NCBI GenBank assembly: GCA_021234155.1 | Contig: JAJEKV010000057.1 | Coordinates: forward strand, 2,945,821-3,009,820 | DNA length: 64,000 nucleotides | DNA from: Isoetes taiwanensis | Taxonomy: Eukaryota; Streptophyta; Lycopodiopsida; Isoetales; Isoetaceae | Reading direction: 5' to 3' | Shown: piece by piece, positions 11,201 through 19,659 of the stretch | Layout: each line of letters begins with the position of its first letter | How positions within the stretch are numbered: position 1 is the first letter of the stretch | The notes under the pieces: model-generated | The model's database searches: none | What the model saw: the letters and a program-made list of their open reading frames with translations, nothing else | What the model was told of the DNA's origin: nothing | Program-made: the position numbers and the translations under genes

Positions 11201-12397
11201 TGTCCATTAAGGATGTATTTATGCACTTCATCCAATTGGTGGAAGAGGCCTATCATACTCATAGTTGATGAACAACTCATCTCCAACTTCTATTGTTCGA
11301 ATAGCATATACCATGATGAACCCTTTCTTAACGTCTCTTGTAAAAAATTCTTCCTTCCCTCCTTGACATTCTACAAATTGACAATTACATAGTACATGAT
11401 CATCAATTGAACTATTGATAAACCCTGCAATATTCCCATGGTGCAATGGGCCTTCCCTAACAGATTGTGCATTGGAATTCATTCCGTAAATTCTCATGCG
11501 CCAAGCATGTTGCGACAATTTTTGCCATGTGTCCCAATCATATTCAGGGCCTACATATGGCATTAGCGGAACAATTGTGCCTCGGATGGACCTCTATTCG
11601 TGGTGGTCGAGATAAGCCCCAATCCTCGCATTTGGACACTTATGATCACAGCATTATTATATATCTCCTTCCCCAATAACTGAACTCATTATCATACACA
11701 ATGGGATGCTCTACAGGCCACAATCCAAAGGTCTTGCGCTCTTTATTGAAAGGACGAATTAAACGACGATGCTCTTTTGGAATATCTTCCTTCTCCAAAG
11801 ATTCCAAATCTTCATATGATAAATCTATGACACGAAGATCATTTAATGCTTTGGCTCTTCTAGTTCTATCACGTAGAGGAAGACTTCTAGCAGAAGAATG
11901 ACTGCGACAACCACCATTGATGAAGGAATTGGTTGCTCCAATGTTATTTGCCTCTATAGATAACATCACGCCAAAATCCACACTTATTCTCGATGATACC
12001 TCATCATCTACCTATAAGTTTATCTCTTAATTTAATAACAATAAAAGTAATTAAAATCATATGTAAAATCTAGAGTTTAGATAAGCACCTCATATCCAAC
12101 ACGAGCATCTGATGTTGTTGGAGCTTCATATCTTCCCCACTTAATGAGATGATCAGTAACGATTGATCTGAAACGCCTCTTTTGGCCGACACATCGTGTG
12201 CAATCACAAATGATCTTATCCGTCTAGTATCATGAGCAAAATCATTACTAATTTGACTTAGGTGAATATTTAAAGAAGCTTACCCCCAAAAGAGGATGCT
12301 CATTCTCTGGCTCTCTTCTGCGAACAACATCCTCTATAATCTTCAAGGTACGCTCCACCCGACGATCAGGACGACTATGAGGAGCACTATGATCCAT
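8288..12397 (-). CDS. CACTA transposase (TNP2 / Transposase_21 with DUF4218)
   Basis: Catalyses cut-and-paste movement of the element. Exons I can place: 12284-12397 (ATG at 12397), 12089-12223, one starting at 12011 and running to about 11660, the SET-like stretch to about 11228, then 10679-11049, 9209-10565, 9043-9122 and 8288-8969. Junctions from 11049 to 8288 are in phase with no stops. Domains in order: a transposase-associated zinc-finger-like motif (CDCTRC, then VTDHLIKWGRY), a SET-like segment, TNP2 entry (LLHAKILPEGN, IHACPNDCMIF, HCMVCNASRYR), the TNP2 core (ASDGVNPFG, HDACMICGE, LLDPMHIFKNV) and DUF4218 (HLLVHLVEEI, HARWMFFVERFMK, RPEGCMAEGWLA). Apart from the SET-like part the coding looks intact, so the copy is young or was recently mobile. 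Confidence 0.88.
11228..11660 (-). CDS. SET-like domain segment inside the CACTA transposase region
   Basis: Between the zinc-finger exon and the TNP2 exons, same strand, an open stretch reads like a SET (lysine methyltransferase) fold. It has RGTIVPLMPYVGP upstream, then NIAGFINSS at the place of the RFINHSCxPNC motif, NCQFVEC, and IMVYAIRTIEVGDELFINYEY, which matches the xxAxRDIxxGEELxxxY end. The histidine and cysteine of NHSC are not conserved, which argues against ordinary methyltransferase activity. A TAG interrupts the frame just before RGTIVPLM unless a splice site removes it, and I could not define the exon edges. The following exon begins at 11049. Alternatives are an uncharacterised CACTA-specific domain with chance SET resemblance, or a captured host exon. 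Confidence 0.55.
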
Positions 12398-12479
12398 CTC
12401 ACGATGTAATGGAATGATCTCCTAGGCGCACGAAAACTCCTCCACAAATTAGGGGAAAAAGTGTTTCGGGATTTTTTTC

Positions 12480-12792
12480 TTTTTTTAAATCGTATCAGAC
12501 GTCGCAAATGTGACATTTCACTTGCGACGCGTCACGTCGCAAATGCGACGTGGCACGTATAATATGCAACGTACCACGTTTCACATGCGACGTCGCACGT
12601 TGCCCCTGCGACGTGCCACGTCGCTTAACTTTTAACGGCCACATTGCCATGTCAGCTGCCACATAGGATACCTTTGCGACGTCTGACGAAACGTTTCACT
12701 AGCGACGTGGAACGTCGCATGTACGACGTCGTTTGAATTTTGCGCGACGTCATTAGAACGCGCGAGAATTTTGCGACGTGGGCGTTTCAAAT
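12480..12792. repeat. CACTA subterminal repeat region, 5' side
   Basis: Dense GCGACGT/ACGTCGC motifs like those at the opposite end, lying between the terminal repeat and the first transposase exon. The transposase promoter should lie here or just downstream; I see no clear TATA box. Confidence 0.78.
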
Positions 12793-12822
12793 ACGTCGCA
12801 AACAGTCCATTCTCTAGTAGTG
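12793..12822 (-). repeat. CACTA terminal inverted repeat, right
   Basis: Reverse complement begins CACTACTA and ends TTTGCGACGT, pairing with 1230-1259. It is followed by the GTA duplication at 12823-12825. Confidence 0.9.
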
Positions 12823-12825
12823 GTA
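12823..12825. repeat. Target site duplication GTA, right copy of the CACTA
   Basis: Exact copy of 1227-1229. Joining the two flanks here restores one reading frame of the RPA-like gene, ending IETTIT on this side and resuming with YELTWN on the other. Confidence 0.9.
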
Positions 12826-13250
12826 ATCGTTGTCTCGATTCGAATATCTTCAGTTTGGACCAACCCTTTGGAGACCTAAAAAAATGATAGGAAGCAGTTA
12901 AGTCAATTTTTTATTGTTCTCTTTTTTTTTTTAGAAAGTTTTGATAGGAGATGTTACCTTTTCAAGTTCTAGGTTGTTGTAGAAAGTTTTTGCTGCATCG
13001 TTAAACATCACGGTCTGCATTTGTGTTCTCTGCGCAAGGTTACTAGAAGCCTGCAAGGACGGTTGCAAGTTTATTCGGAAGGAAAGCAAACTCTTTTTCT
13101 GTGAGTTCTACCGTAAAAACTTTCCCTTCTTCATGCGATTTATTGATGTTCGCAACTGTTTGTTACACAAGCTTTAATGGTCCAATTGACTTGATAAGGG
13201 TGCAATTCTATTAGAAGGCACATCCCTTTATTGGTGGGTCTGTCCGATGT
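12826..13250 (-). pseudogene. RPA70-like gene, 5' portion, broken
   Basis: Minus-strand continuation of the RPA70-like gene upstream of the CACTA. Recognisable pieces of the first DNA-binding OB fold are LHPYQVNWTIKACVTN (about 13165-13220), GKVFTVEL (about 13110-13135), MFNDAAKTFYNNLELEKV (about 12960-13020), then after an intron (about 12877-12958, ending TTTTTTAG on the minus strand) VSKGLVQTEDIRIE. Expected RPA1 order is kept, but there are stops between GKVFTVEL and MFNDAA and a frame change near HPYQ. I see no first exon or promoter. Confidence 0.75.
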
Positions 13251-13740
13251 CCTGATGGGATAGTTTGTGATTCATCGACTTGCTCCATGTGTATATCATT
13301 AAGAAGCTTGATTGTGCTAAATATAAACGTAAAAATGAATATACATATTAGAACAACCTAGAACATTTGGGATGTTTTTGTGAGCTGTAATTGCATTTTA
13401 TTGCATGTGAACTAAATGAGGAGTAATATGGATAGAGAAGCCTAAGGGAACATGCAAAATGGGAGAGTTGGTGCAAGAAGAGAGACGTATCTAATTTATT
13501 GGAAGAAGATGGCAGTTATTACCTGTGTAATTGATATTTGATAAACTGTCGTAGCTCTTGCTGTTGGCGGTTGAGAGAAAAAAGGATGCTGCTGTAAGGA
13601 TTTTTATGGGTTTAGTGAGTTTACATGTGGCACACATGTATGTTCTGTGTGTTTACTTTCTGTTAACTGGACTGTGGTTTGTTTTTGTTATGATACATGG
13701 CTTCCAAGGGGTTTCTATGCTTATCTTTGTCGAGGGCGCT
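13251..13740. other. Spacer, no gene recognised
   Basis: AT-rich sequence upstream of the RPA-like gene. Only a 60-codon plus-strand frame (13558-13743) that I cannot support. Confidence 0.5.
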
Positions 13741-14221
13741 TGAAAAATGGCTCCGAATTTCTTCCGGGCGTGCAATAGCTGACGTAATAAATGGAAAGGA
13801 TATTGAATCTAGAGCGGAGTGGCAGTTCGAGAGATTGAAATTCCTCAGTTTGTGCAGAAGAAATGCATGATGCCAAAGCCGTAAAAATCAGAGCCAAGGT
13901 GAAAAGAGATTTCCAGTGTAATGCTGGTTCTTTTGAATCTCGTGAAATTTTATTAGACAGTGAAATGGAAGAGAACAGAGATGTCAATTTCTGTGACAAA
14001 TTGATGGTAGATGCTAAAAAACTGAGGCGACTTGTGGTGAAAATTTATGCCGGATTGTACTAGACTATGGTGTGGATTGGGGCTATATTAGAGATAACGA
14101 ATTTAACCTTATTTGGTCGGAAACCACACTGGATTGTTCTATTGAAGAGTTTGGGAGATTCATCAACAAACTTGACCAAAAAGAAACAAATTTAATGCTC
14201 CCTGAATATCGGCTAAATTAA
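13741..14221 (+). pseudogene. Unrecognised coding remnant
   Basis: Three consecutive plus-strand open stretches fit together as one protein broken by two frameshifts: 13741-13865 (contains EKWLRISSGRAIADVING), 13863-14063 (contains REILLDSEMEENRD) and about 14052-14221 (contains LDYGVDWGYIRDNEF, ending LPEYRLN and a TAA). The composition is protein-like, rich in charged and aromatic residues. I do not recognise the family. It lies between the RPA-like and copia remnants and runs opposite to the RPA-like gene. Confidence 0.4.
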
Positions 14222-14394
14222 TGTATCCCTCAACCATCATAGTCCATGTAAAAAGGTCCGGCATATTTGGTTCTATTCAAATAGTTGAAATGGATCTGAT
14301 CTTTCACATGTGCATTTTCTGTATATTCACTAGTTAATTTGCCATAGAGTCAGAGTCTGCGAGAAAATCCTTTTTGAATTCATTCAGAACCGTG

Positions 14395-14735
14395 GTTTTT
14401 ATGAAAGATATTCTGTTGAGAAAAACTTTAATTCATAACAGCGATCGATTCTAGACTGAAAAGGCTTCTTAGCTTTGGTTTATCCTGCGGTTCGTTAAAT
14501 TTTTCTAGGCTTTCTGTCCCCAAATAAATCGGTTTTGGTATTCGCCTACAGAAATTTAATGCTATCTCTGCAGTTTTTATAAAAGGTATTTAGAGAAATT
14601 TTGATTGATAGCAGGCATCAATTCTAACTGAGAAGGCTTCTTAGCTTTGATTTATCGCACTGTTGGTTAAATTTTTCAAATTTGTCGCTACTATTCGTGT
14701 GTTATTTGGGTAGCCCGCTATCATTTTTTTCTCTT
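14395..14735. repeat. Diverged tandem duplication, period 172 bp
   Basis: The string AAGGCTTCTTAGCTTTG occurs at 14461 and again at 14633. About 60 bases around it match imperfectly, including the preceding AACAGCGATCGATTCTA-like and GCAGGCATCAATTCTAA-like stretches and the following GTTAAATTTTTC. No coding signal. Confidence 0.7.
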
Positions 14736-14867
14736 TTGTTGCAGATCCATTCATTGCAGTTGCTTAGAGAAGAGTCCGTGCAAGTTTATTGAATTAGAAA
14801 TGTAAACAAACTGGTGCAAGTGAGGAAAAGAGAAGAGGATAAAGACGATAAAGATCTCTATTTATAT

Positions 14868-15269
14868 ACATGTAGCAGACTTTTACATGTTGGATGGATA
14901 TCTAAGAAGCAAACCACCATTGCACGCTCTAGTGCTGAGGCAGAATACTTGGCACTTTCTCATGGTGCTAGAGATCCGTTGCTTTTTGCTCGGATTCTGG
15001 AATTTATCCATGTTCCTCCCAGTCTTCCTATTCTGGTCTCAATTGACAACCAGAGTGCTATGAAGCTGGCCATTGTTCCTGCTCACAGACCAAGAACACA
15101 CCATATACCAGTACATTATCACTATGTTCGCCATAGGAAGGCTTTATTCGTCTGGAATATCTCTCAACCAAGCAAATGCTAGCCGATACTTTTACCAAAG
15201 CTCTTCCTAGTGTGACCTTTTCTGAGCATCGACATTCCTTGGGCATTACAGACTTTCTTGTTTCAGCTT
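14868..15269 (+). pseudogene. Ty1/copia RNase H, C-terminal fragment
   Basis: Copia-type pol ends with RNase H, which removes the RNA strand during reverse transcription. Here the frame carries the hallmark WISKKQTTIARSSAEAEYLA, then IDNQSAMKLA and HYVRH. After a frameshift near 15140 it continues with LADTFTKALPS and LGITDFL up to a stop at about 15268. Gag, protease, integrase and RT are absent upstream, so this is a 5'-truncated or deleted copy. The next bases form a polypurine tract (AAGGGGGAA) and an LTR start. Confidence 0.88.
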
Positions 15270-15279
15270 GAAGGGGGAA

Positions 15280-15480
15280 TGTTAAAATATTCAAGCTGTG
15301 TGAGACTGACACATGTCCTAGGAGAGTCAAGCGGTTGGTTTCCCCGACTGATCTCAAGCGGTTGGGTTCCTGCCCAAGATAATCTGCCACTATATTTATT
15401 CTGTTGTATTCCTTTTGTTATGAGAGACAATCTAGAGTTTCGTCTGCATTCTTGTAGTTCTTGATTCTTCACATTACACA
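15280..15480 (+). repeat. Copia 3' LTR (probable)
   Basis: Begins TGTTAAAAT directly after the polypurine tract and probably ends at ...TTACACA. A TATATTTAT box lies at about 15391. Only one copy is present in the window, so the right border is inferred from the TG...CA rule. Confidence 0.6.
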
Positions 15481-15619
15481 CACTTCGCATCCTGTTAGAT
15501 ATAAAGTTTGGATGGTTTTGACAGAAACCACAGAGATGGTTGTGTACTTGACTTTGTAGTTCTGTACATGAAATACTAATAAACATAAGTGAAATATGGA
15601 ACAGACAACTAAGATTGAC

Positions 15620-16078
15620 GAATAAGCTCCAAGATGGTGCTATATTTTGCCTGCAACCTTTGCGTTCTCGATTGCGCTGTCAATGTCCAGAATTTGTAAA
15701 AGGCATTGAAGCTTGCACATGTCGGTGGATAACTTGCTTAGATAGGATCAAACGTCCAAGAGTTCCTTGGTAATTTCTGAGGCTTGGTTTCTTAGTTCCC
15801 TTATTGGAGTCATTGGAGGAACTGGTGGAGTCACCAAGACGTGGATGGCTTCGTCTTCAACAGTCCTGCCTGAGTCTCTTGGACGCTTAAACATGTCAGG
15901 TGCAATGGGATCCCGTGGGGGACCTATATCTGTTCCTGTCAGGACATGTTGATGGAACCCACAGCAAGGGCATGTGCCGATCAGCATGTGGGCAGTGCTT
16001 GAGGGGAGCCTGTTGTTTAGATTTAAAAAAAATAATAATAATTTGTACGCTGGGAATGTTACCTGCGCTTGATGACAT
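15620..16078 (-). pseudogene. Unrecognised minus-strand coding remnant
   Basis: A minus-strand frame (about 15987-15748) contains CPCCGFHQHVL and a Pro-rich stretch ending REL...EITKELLDV. A TGA follows, then the same frame stays open for LSKLSTDMCKLQCLLQILD and ends near 15645. A possible short 5' exon (MSSSAG) lies at 16078 before a T-rich intron-like tract. The product would be a small protein with a CPCC motif and a helical tail. I do not recognise it. It sits between the PIF1-type helicase fragment and the RPA-like gene on the same strand, so it could belong to the same decayed element. Confidence 0.35.
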
Positions 16079-16079
16079 C

Positions 16080-17040
16080 TTGTTGATTCTGGTTGTGTTG
16101 CTTTGCTTGAATCTACAAAGAGGTGGATCTTATATCATGCTTATGTATAAATAAGGCACTATTAGTTTTCTGTTAGTTTTCCATTTGTTATCGGTTGGTT
16201 CACTGGGGTATTTTTGGGAATAGAATCCACGTGTGGGTTGTGAAGTGTCTGTTGCTATTGATGTGGAAACATTTGTAGGTGTGTGCGAAATGTGTCCCTT
16301 GCGAACTATTTGTTTGGTGAAGGGTAAGCTAGTTAATTGTGTTGTAGTTATGCTGGGTTCATATGCACAGATGAAGATCGTTGACTCGAAATTGGCCTTG
16401 GGATTAAATAAAGTACAAAGTTTGGTTGGTAATTATTGTGAGATGAGGAAAAAGGGTGGAGGAAAAGAGCAGAGTACATCTGGTAAAAATAAGCCTGAAA
16501 AGCAAAAGGTAGTATACGGGCGACACCATACAAAGAAGTTATGACATGTGTCGCAGAGGATGACATGTGGCCGTGTCTATTATTAATAGAAATGTAAGGT
16601 CAAAGTGGAAACAATATGATACAAAAGAAGTTATGCTATGCACAATTGTAATATAAGGGGATAGTGGTTGACCGATCGTGGTGCCATAAAGGGGTGAGCT
16701 GTTTTATGTGAAATGAGACTTAAATGTTTTTTCATGATATGGAAGTTGATCTCCTCAAGCGTGTATAATGAGTTTTCATTTTGTGTGTAAGTAGGTTATA
16801 TATGCATGTTTTTAGGTTCCATTGGTATGCACGGAAATAAATTGTTGAGTGCAACAAGGGCAATTAAGATAAATGGTATAATTGAAATAGTAAGAAATAG
16901 ATTTTATATCTTTCTCAAATGAAGATATAGGAAATGAATTCTGTGTTCTTCTACGAATACCGGTATTGATACGCAAAGTTGGCGATATTATTATTGACAT
17001 AATATTGCTTTTGTACATAGTACCTCATGTTAATATATAG
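16080..17040. other. AT-rich stretch, no supported gene
   Basis: It contains a 103-codon plus-strand frame (16233-16544) with no recognisable motif. On the minus strand there may be further worn helicase-derived sequence, which I cannot confirm. Confidence 0.4.
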
Positions 17041-17049
17041 ATTTGGAAA

Positions 17050-17530
17050 TTTTATTGATAGAATGCTAAAAGAAAAAGGAAATTCAATTATTTCTACAAT
17101 GGATATAGTCGTATTGAATATATCTATGGAGACTATTTTGTGTTCGTAATCGTTTCCAATCTTCTCTACGAATTCGAGAAAATCTGAGTTTGCAGCATTT
17201 CGAATTGGTTCATAAAGTTTAACTACTTTGAATGATTTTCATAGATGTGATGATTTTATCGATGCATTAACAATCGTTGTTCGTCCGGGTCCTTTGACCA
17301 CGGGGGCGACTTGTCTGAAGTCTCCTATGGCAATGAAGAACTTGTTTCCAAATGGTTATTGATTTTCACAAATTTGTTGCAAGAACTTGTTAACACTTTC
17401 GATGACGGCCTTGTTCGCCATTGGAAATTCATCCCAAAAATTATATCTTTGCCGCTTTTATAAGTTCCAAGGATCCCGAGTTCCTATCCATAAGAGAATG
17501 TAATCCTGTATTATTTTCGGCGAGGGTGCT
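17050..17530 (-). pseudogene. PIF1-type (Helitron-like) helicase fragment
   Basis: The minus strand encodes the central part of a PIF1/Helitron superfamily 1 helicase. Blocks in order: LELIKAAKI, then FWDEFPMANKAVIE (Walker B, DE), PFGNKFFIAIGDFRQVAPV (motif III, GDFRQ), VNASIKSS and KLYEPIRNAANSDFLEFV. A frameshift near 17440 and a stop after NKFLQQICENQ break it. Walker A (GxxGTGK) should lie further right but is replaced there by plus-strand ORF3 sequence, so the helicase is truncated at about 17530. Helitrons pair this helicase with a Rep nuclease and, in plants, often with RPA-like genes; an RPA-like gene lies downstream on the same strand. Confidence 0.82.
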
Positions 17531-18660
17531 CACCTCCAAGCTATCATCCGTCATTGTGTCCCTATACCCAGTCCAGGATCCCCCACCACTCAGCATACTA
17601 CTTATCAAGCATCCACCCACCAACCCTCCAATCCCATTCCTGTTAACCACCAGGCTGAGACTTCACGTCCTCATCCTTCTCCTGGTCACGCTCAAAATCA
17701 AGAAAAACCTATTTCTGTCTCCTCTTCCTCCACGGAAACCTCGCACTCAAATTCTCATCATGTTTCTCAGACGTCACAGTCTAATCGCCAACAGGGCCCC
17801 GCACCTCCACCTTCTCGACAGGCCCTGTATCAATATCAACAGGATGTACAAGCAGCTGTCCTTAAGCTCCAGGACTCGCAAGAAACCTTCATGAATGGCA
17901 TTCAAGCTTACATGGAGGCCACAGAAGCAGTTCACAGGGATCTCCAGACTGCCAACACCAAAGCTCAATCACTGGAAGACAGTCTTCAACAGAAGCATGA
18001 GGCTCTTTTACAGGCCCGTGAATCTCTCTTTTTTTTTTTTTTTTTTTTTGAAGGAATGACGTGAATCTCTCAAGGCGGAGCAAGAACAGACTAGCCTGCT
18101 TGCTGATCAACAGGCTCAATTACAGTCCACCATTCAAGACTTGTTAGAGCAGATCAAGACCAAGGACACAACCCTGGCCGACCTTCAAACAATGTACATG
18201 GATCTCTCTCAAAATTACAACAATCAGCTCAACGAGCTCAAGGGGCGAACGAAAGGCGCATCATTTTCTCTCGAAGGCCAATTATCCACGCTCCAAAATC
18301 AGGTAACGCCTCTCCAGGTTCAACTCACAGAGGCTCAAGAACAGAAGATCATTGATGATACAGAGATTGCCTCCCTTCGGCTTCAACTCCCAACTCCAGG
18401 GCAATCATCTTCACAGGGCACGCTCTCTCACAGACGGTTCCGTGATCAATCATGTCTCCCCGCCGAAAAAGATAATCGATCGTGAGACTTGAAAATCAAC
18501 TCCAAAGATGTCGCTCAATCATGGAAGAAGCACAAAATCAACATGAAGTATACATTGACCTTGTTCTCCGCATTCCTAAGGATTTTTTCACGCCTTCCAG
18601 CTATCTGGACTATGTGGTAGCCCGATGCCATCTTTTTCTTCTCAAGTGGTATTCGGCGAA
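17531..18660 (+). pseudogene. Retrotransposon ORF3 fragment (Ser/Pro region and coiled coil)
   Basis: Plus-strand frame with a Ser/Pro/Gln-rich segment (about 17560-17790), then a long heptad-like helix: DVQAAVLKLQDSQETF, LQTANTKAQSLEDSLQQKHE and, after a small insertion, LADQQAQLQSTIQDLLEQIK through about 18400. A final piece with SSYLDYVVARCHLFL (about 18590-18645) matches the ORF3 copies at 26560-29640 and 55490-57050, where the equivalent reads DYVVARRHLFL. The N-terminal part and everything after 18660 are missing. The left border abuts the helicase fragment. No enzymatic motif is present. Confidence 0.7.
18028..18059 (-). mobile_element. Tiny 5'-truncated retroposon insertion
   Basis: A run of about 21 T followed by GAAGGAATGA interrupts the ORF3 coiled coil. 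The 12 bases CGTGAATCTCTC occur on both sides, at 18017-18028 and 18060-18071. Read on the minus strand this is a 10-base 3' end plus poly(A), flanked by a target duplication, as left by LINE machinery after extreme 5' truncation. Removing the insert and one repeat restores the ORF3 frame. Confidence 0.75.
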
Positions 18661-19062
18661 TGGAAGGAAGGAAGGAAGAAATTTTTAACGTCCGCGGAAC
18701 CCAATCGGGTTATGGGACCCAATACAAAAGAGAGGGCAAAAGCCCAGACTGAAACTCGGGGACCAAGCCCCATGACCAAACCAAAAAGGCCGAAGCCAAA
18801 ATCAAACGTGGGGACTAGCCCCAGTACAGAGAACTCGGGGGACTAAGCCCCGTAGCAAATCACAATACTAAAATGAAACAAAACAAGAGGGCCTATAAGC
18901 CCTAGCAGATCTCGAAGTCAAATCAGCTACACAGACACTGCCCATGGATCAAGTGGCCAGTGATCCCGAATGATAGCCTGGCCGCCTCTATACACAGCCC
19001 ACTTCCGGTGCAAACGAGCCTCGCGGACTCGACATAATTCATCCTTCCTGGACGGAGAAGGA
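18661..19062. mobile_element. Insert with repeated GGGGAC-TA-GCCCC hairpins, probable retroposon 3' end
   Basis: Separates the ORF3 fragment from the following LTR and has no counterpart in the other ORF3-LTR junctions (29540, 57000). It starts at a GGAA-repeat (18659-18677) and carries three related self-complementary stretches: GGGGACCAAGCCCC near 18759, GGGGACTAGCCCC near 18811 and GGGGGACTAAGCCCC near 18836. No protein is recognised. A LINE or SINE 3' region is the best guess. Confidence 0.4.
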
Positions 19063-19659
19063 TGTTAGTCCTGTGCCTCCTGGTACAGGACTATTCATGC
19101 ATACAACGGACCAGGTCAAGCTCAAGGATCTCGGCCACCAATGGTCAGCCATCAAAGGCTCGCCAGAAGCCCAAGCGGCCAGACCACGCAGCGGTCAAAG
19201 CCTTTGGCCGCGTCAACAAGAGGCGCCGCTCCGGACAAGTGACGGCCCGTCACCGCCAGCGTCGGGCTGGCGTGATTCTAGGCACTTCAAGAGGCACCGC
19301 CAACATTCCTCGCAGAATCGGGCCTCCCTTCCGTGAGTCGGCACCGAGATCGGTCGAGTGTCTATATTGGGCCCAAGGCCATTGTACTATATATATGAGT
19401 AGAGCTAGCACATGAGTTTTAAAGATGAGTTTTGAGTCTTGTCTCCTTCATTTTTTTCTCTCTATTGCGAGAGCTCATGTATGTTCATCATTGATATCAA
19501 GGAAGCTTATCATCTTTCTCTCATTTGTTCTGTTTTCTTCTTCTTCTTCTCTTTCTTGCAAATCCCAAGCGTGACATAGTCCCCAGGACTCTCGTTAGAT
19601 CCACGGGTCCTCACAGGGGAGGGCTGTCTTCCAGGAGTTCCCAACCTGCACCCCAAACA
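19063..19659 (+). repeat. LTR 1 of the gypsy array
   Basis: Starts TGTTAGTCC and ends CCCCAAACA. It contains TACTATATATATGAG (a TATA-box-like site at about 19386), pyrimidine runs at about 19500-19560 and the shared end block GGTCCTCACA...CAGGAGTTCCC. It aligns along its length with the LTRs at 29551, 32701, 57001 and 60163. Confidence 0.85.

Larger units (their letters stand above)
1230..12822 (-). mobile_element. CACTA (EnSpm) DNA transposon, near complete, with nested LINE
   Basis: Both ends are visible. The left end starts CACTACTA at 1230 and the right end is its reverse complement ending at 12822. The 30-bp terminal repeats match at 24 of 30 positions and share TTTGCGACGT at their inner end. 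The element is flanked by an exact 3-bp duplication, GTA, at 1227-1229 and 12823-12825, as is standard for CACTA elements. Inside each end are hundreds of bases of GCGACGT/ACGTCGC subterminal repeats. The coding strand is minus, with a TNP2-type transposase (8288-12397) and a second coding block (2085-7997). A LINE of about 3.4 kb (2911 to about 6345) lies in an intron of the second block. Without the LINE the element is about 8.2 kb. It sits in the reading frame of the RPA-like gene. Confidence 0.93.

Noticed and set aside
19073-19415. Overlapping basic frames within LTR 1
   Set aside because: LTR sequence. They reflect the ORF3 tail frame entering the LTR and its neighbours, not a separate gene.
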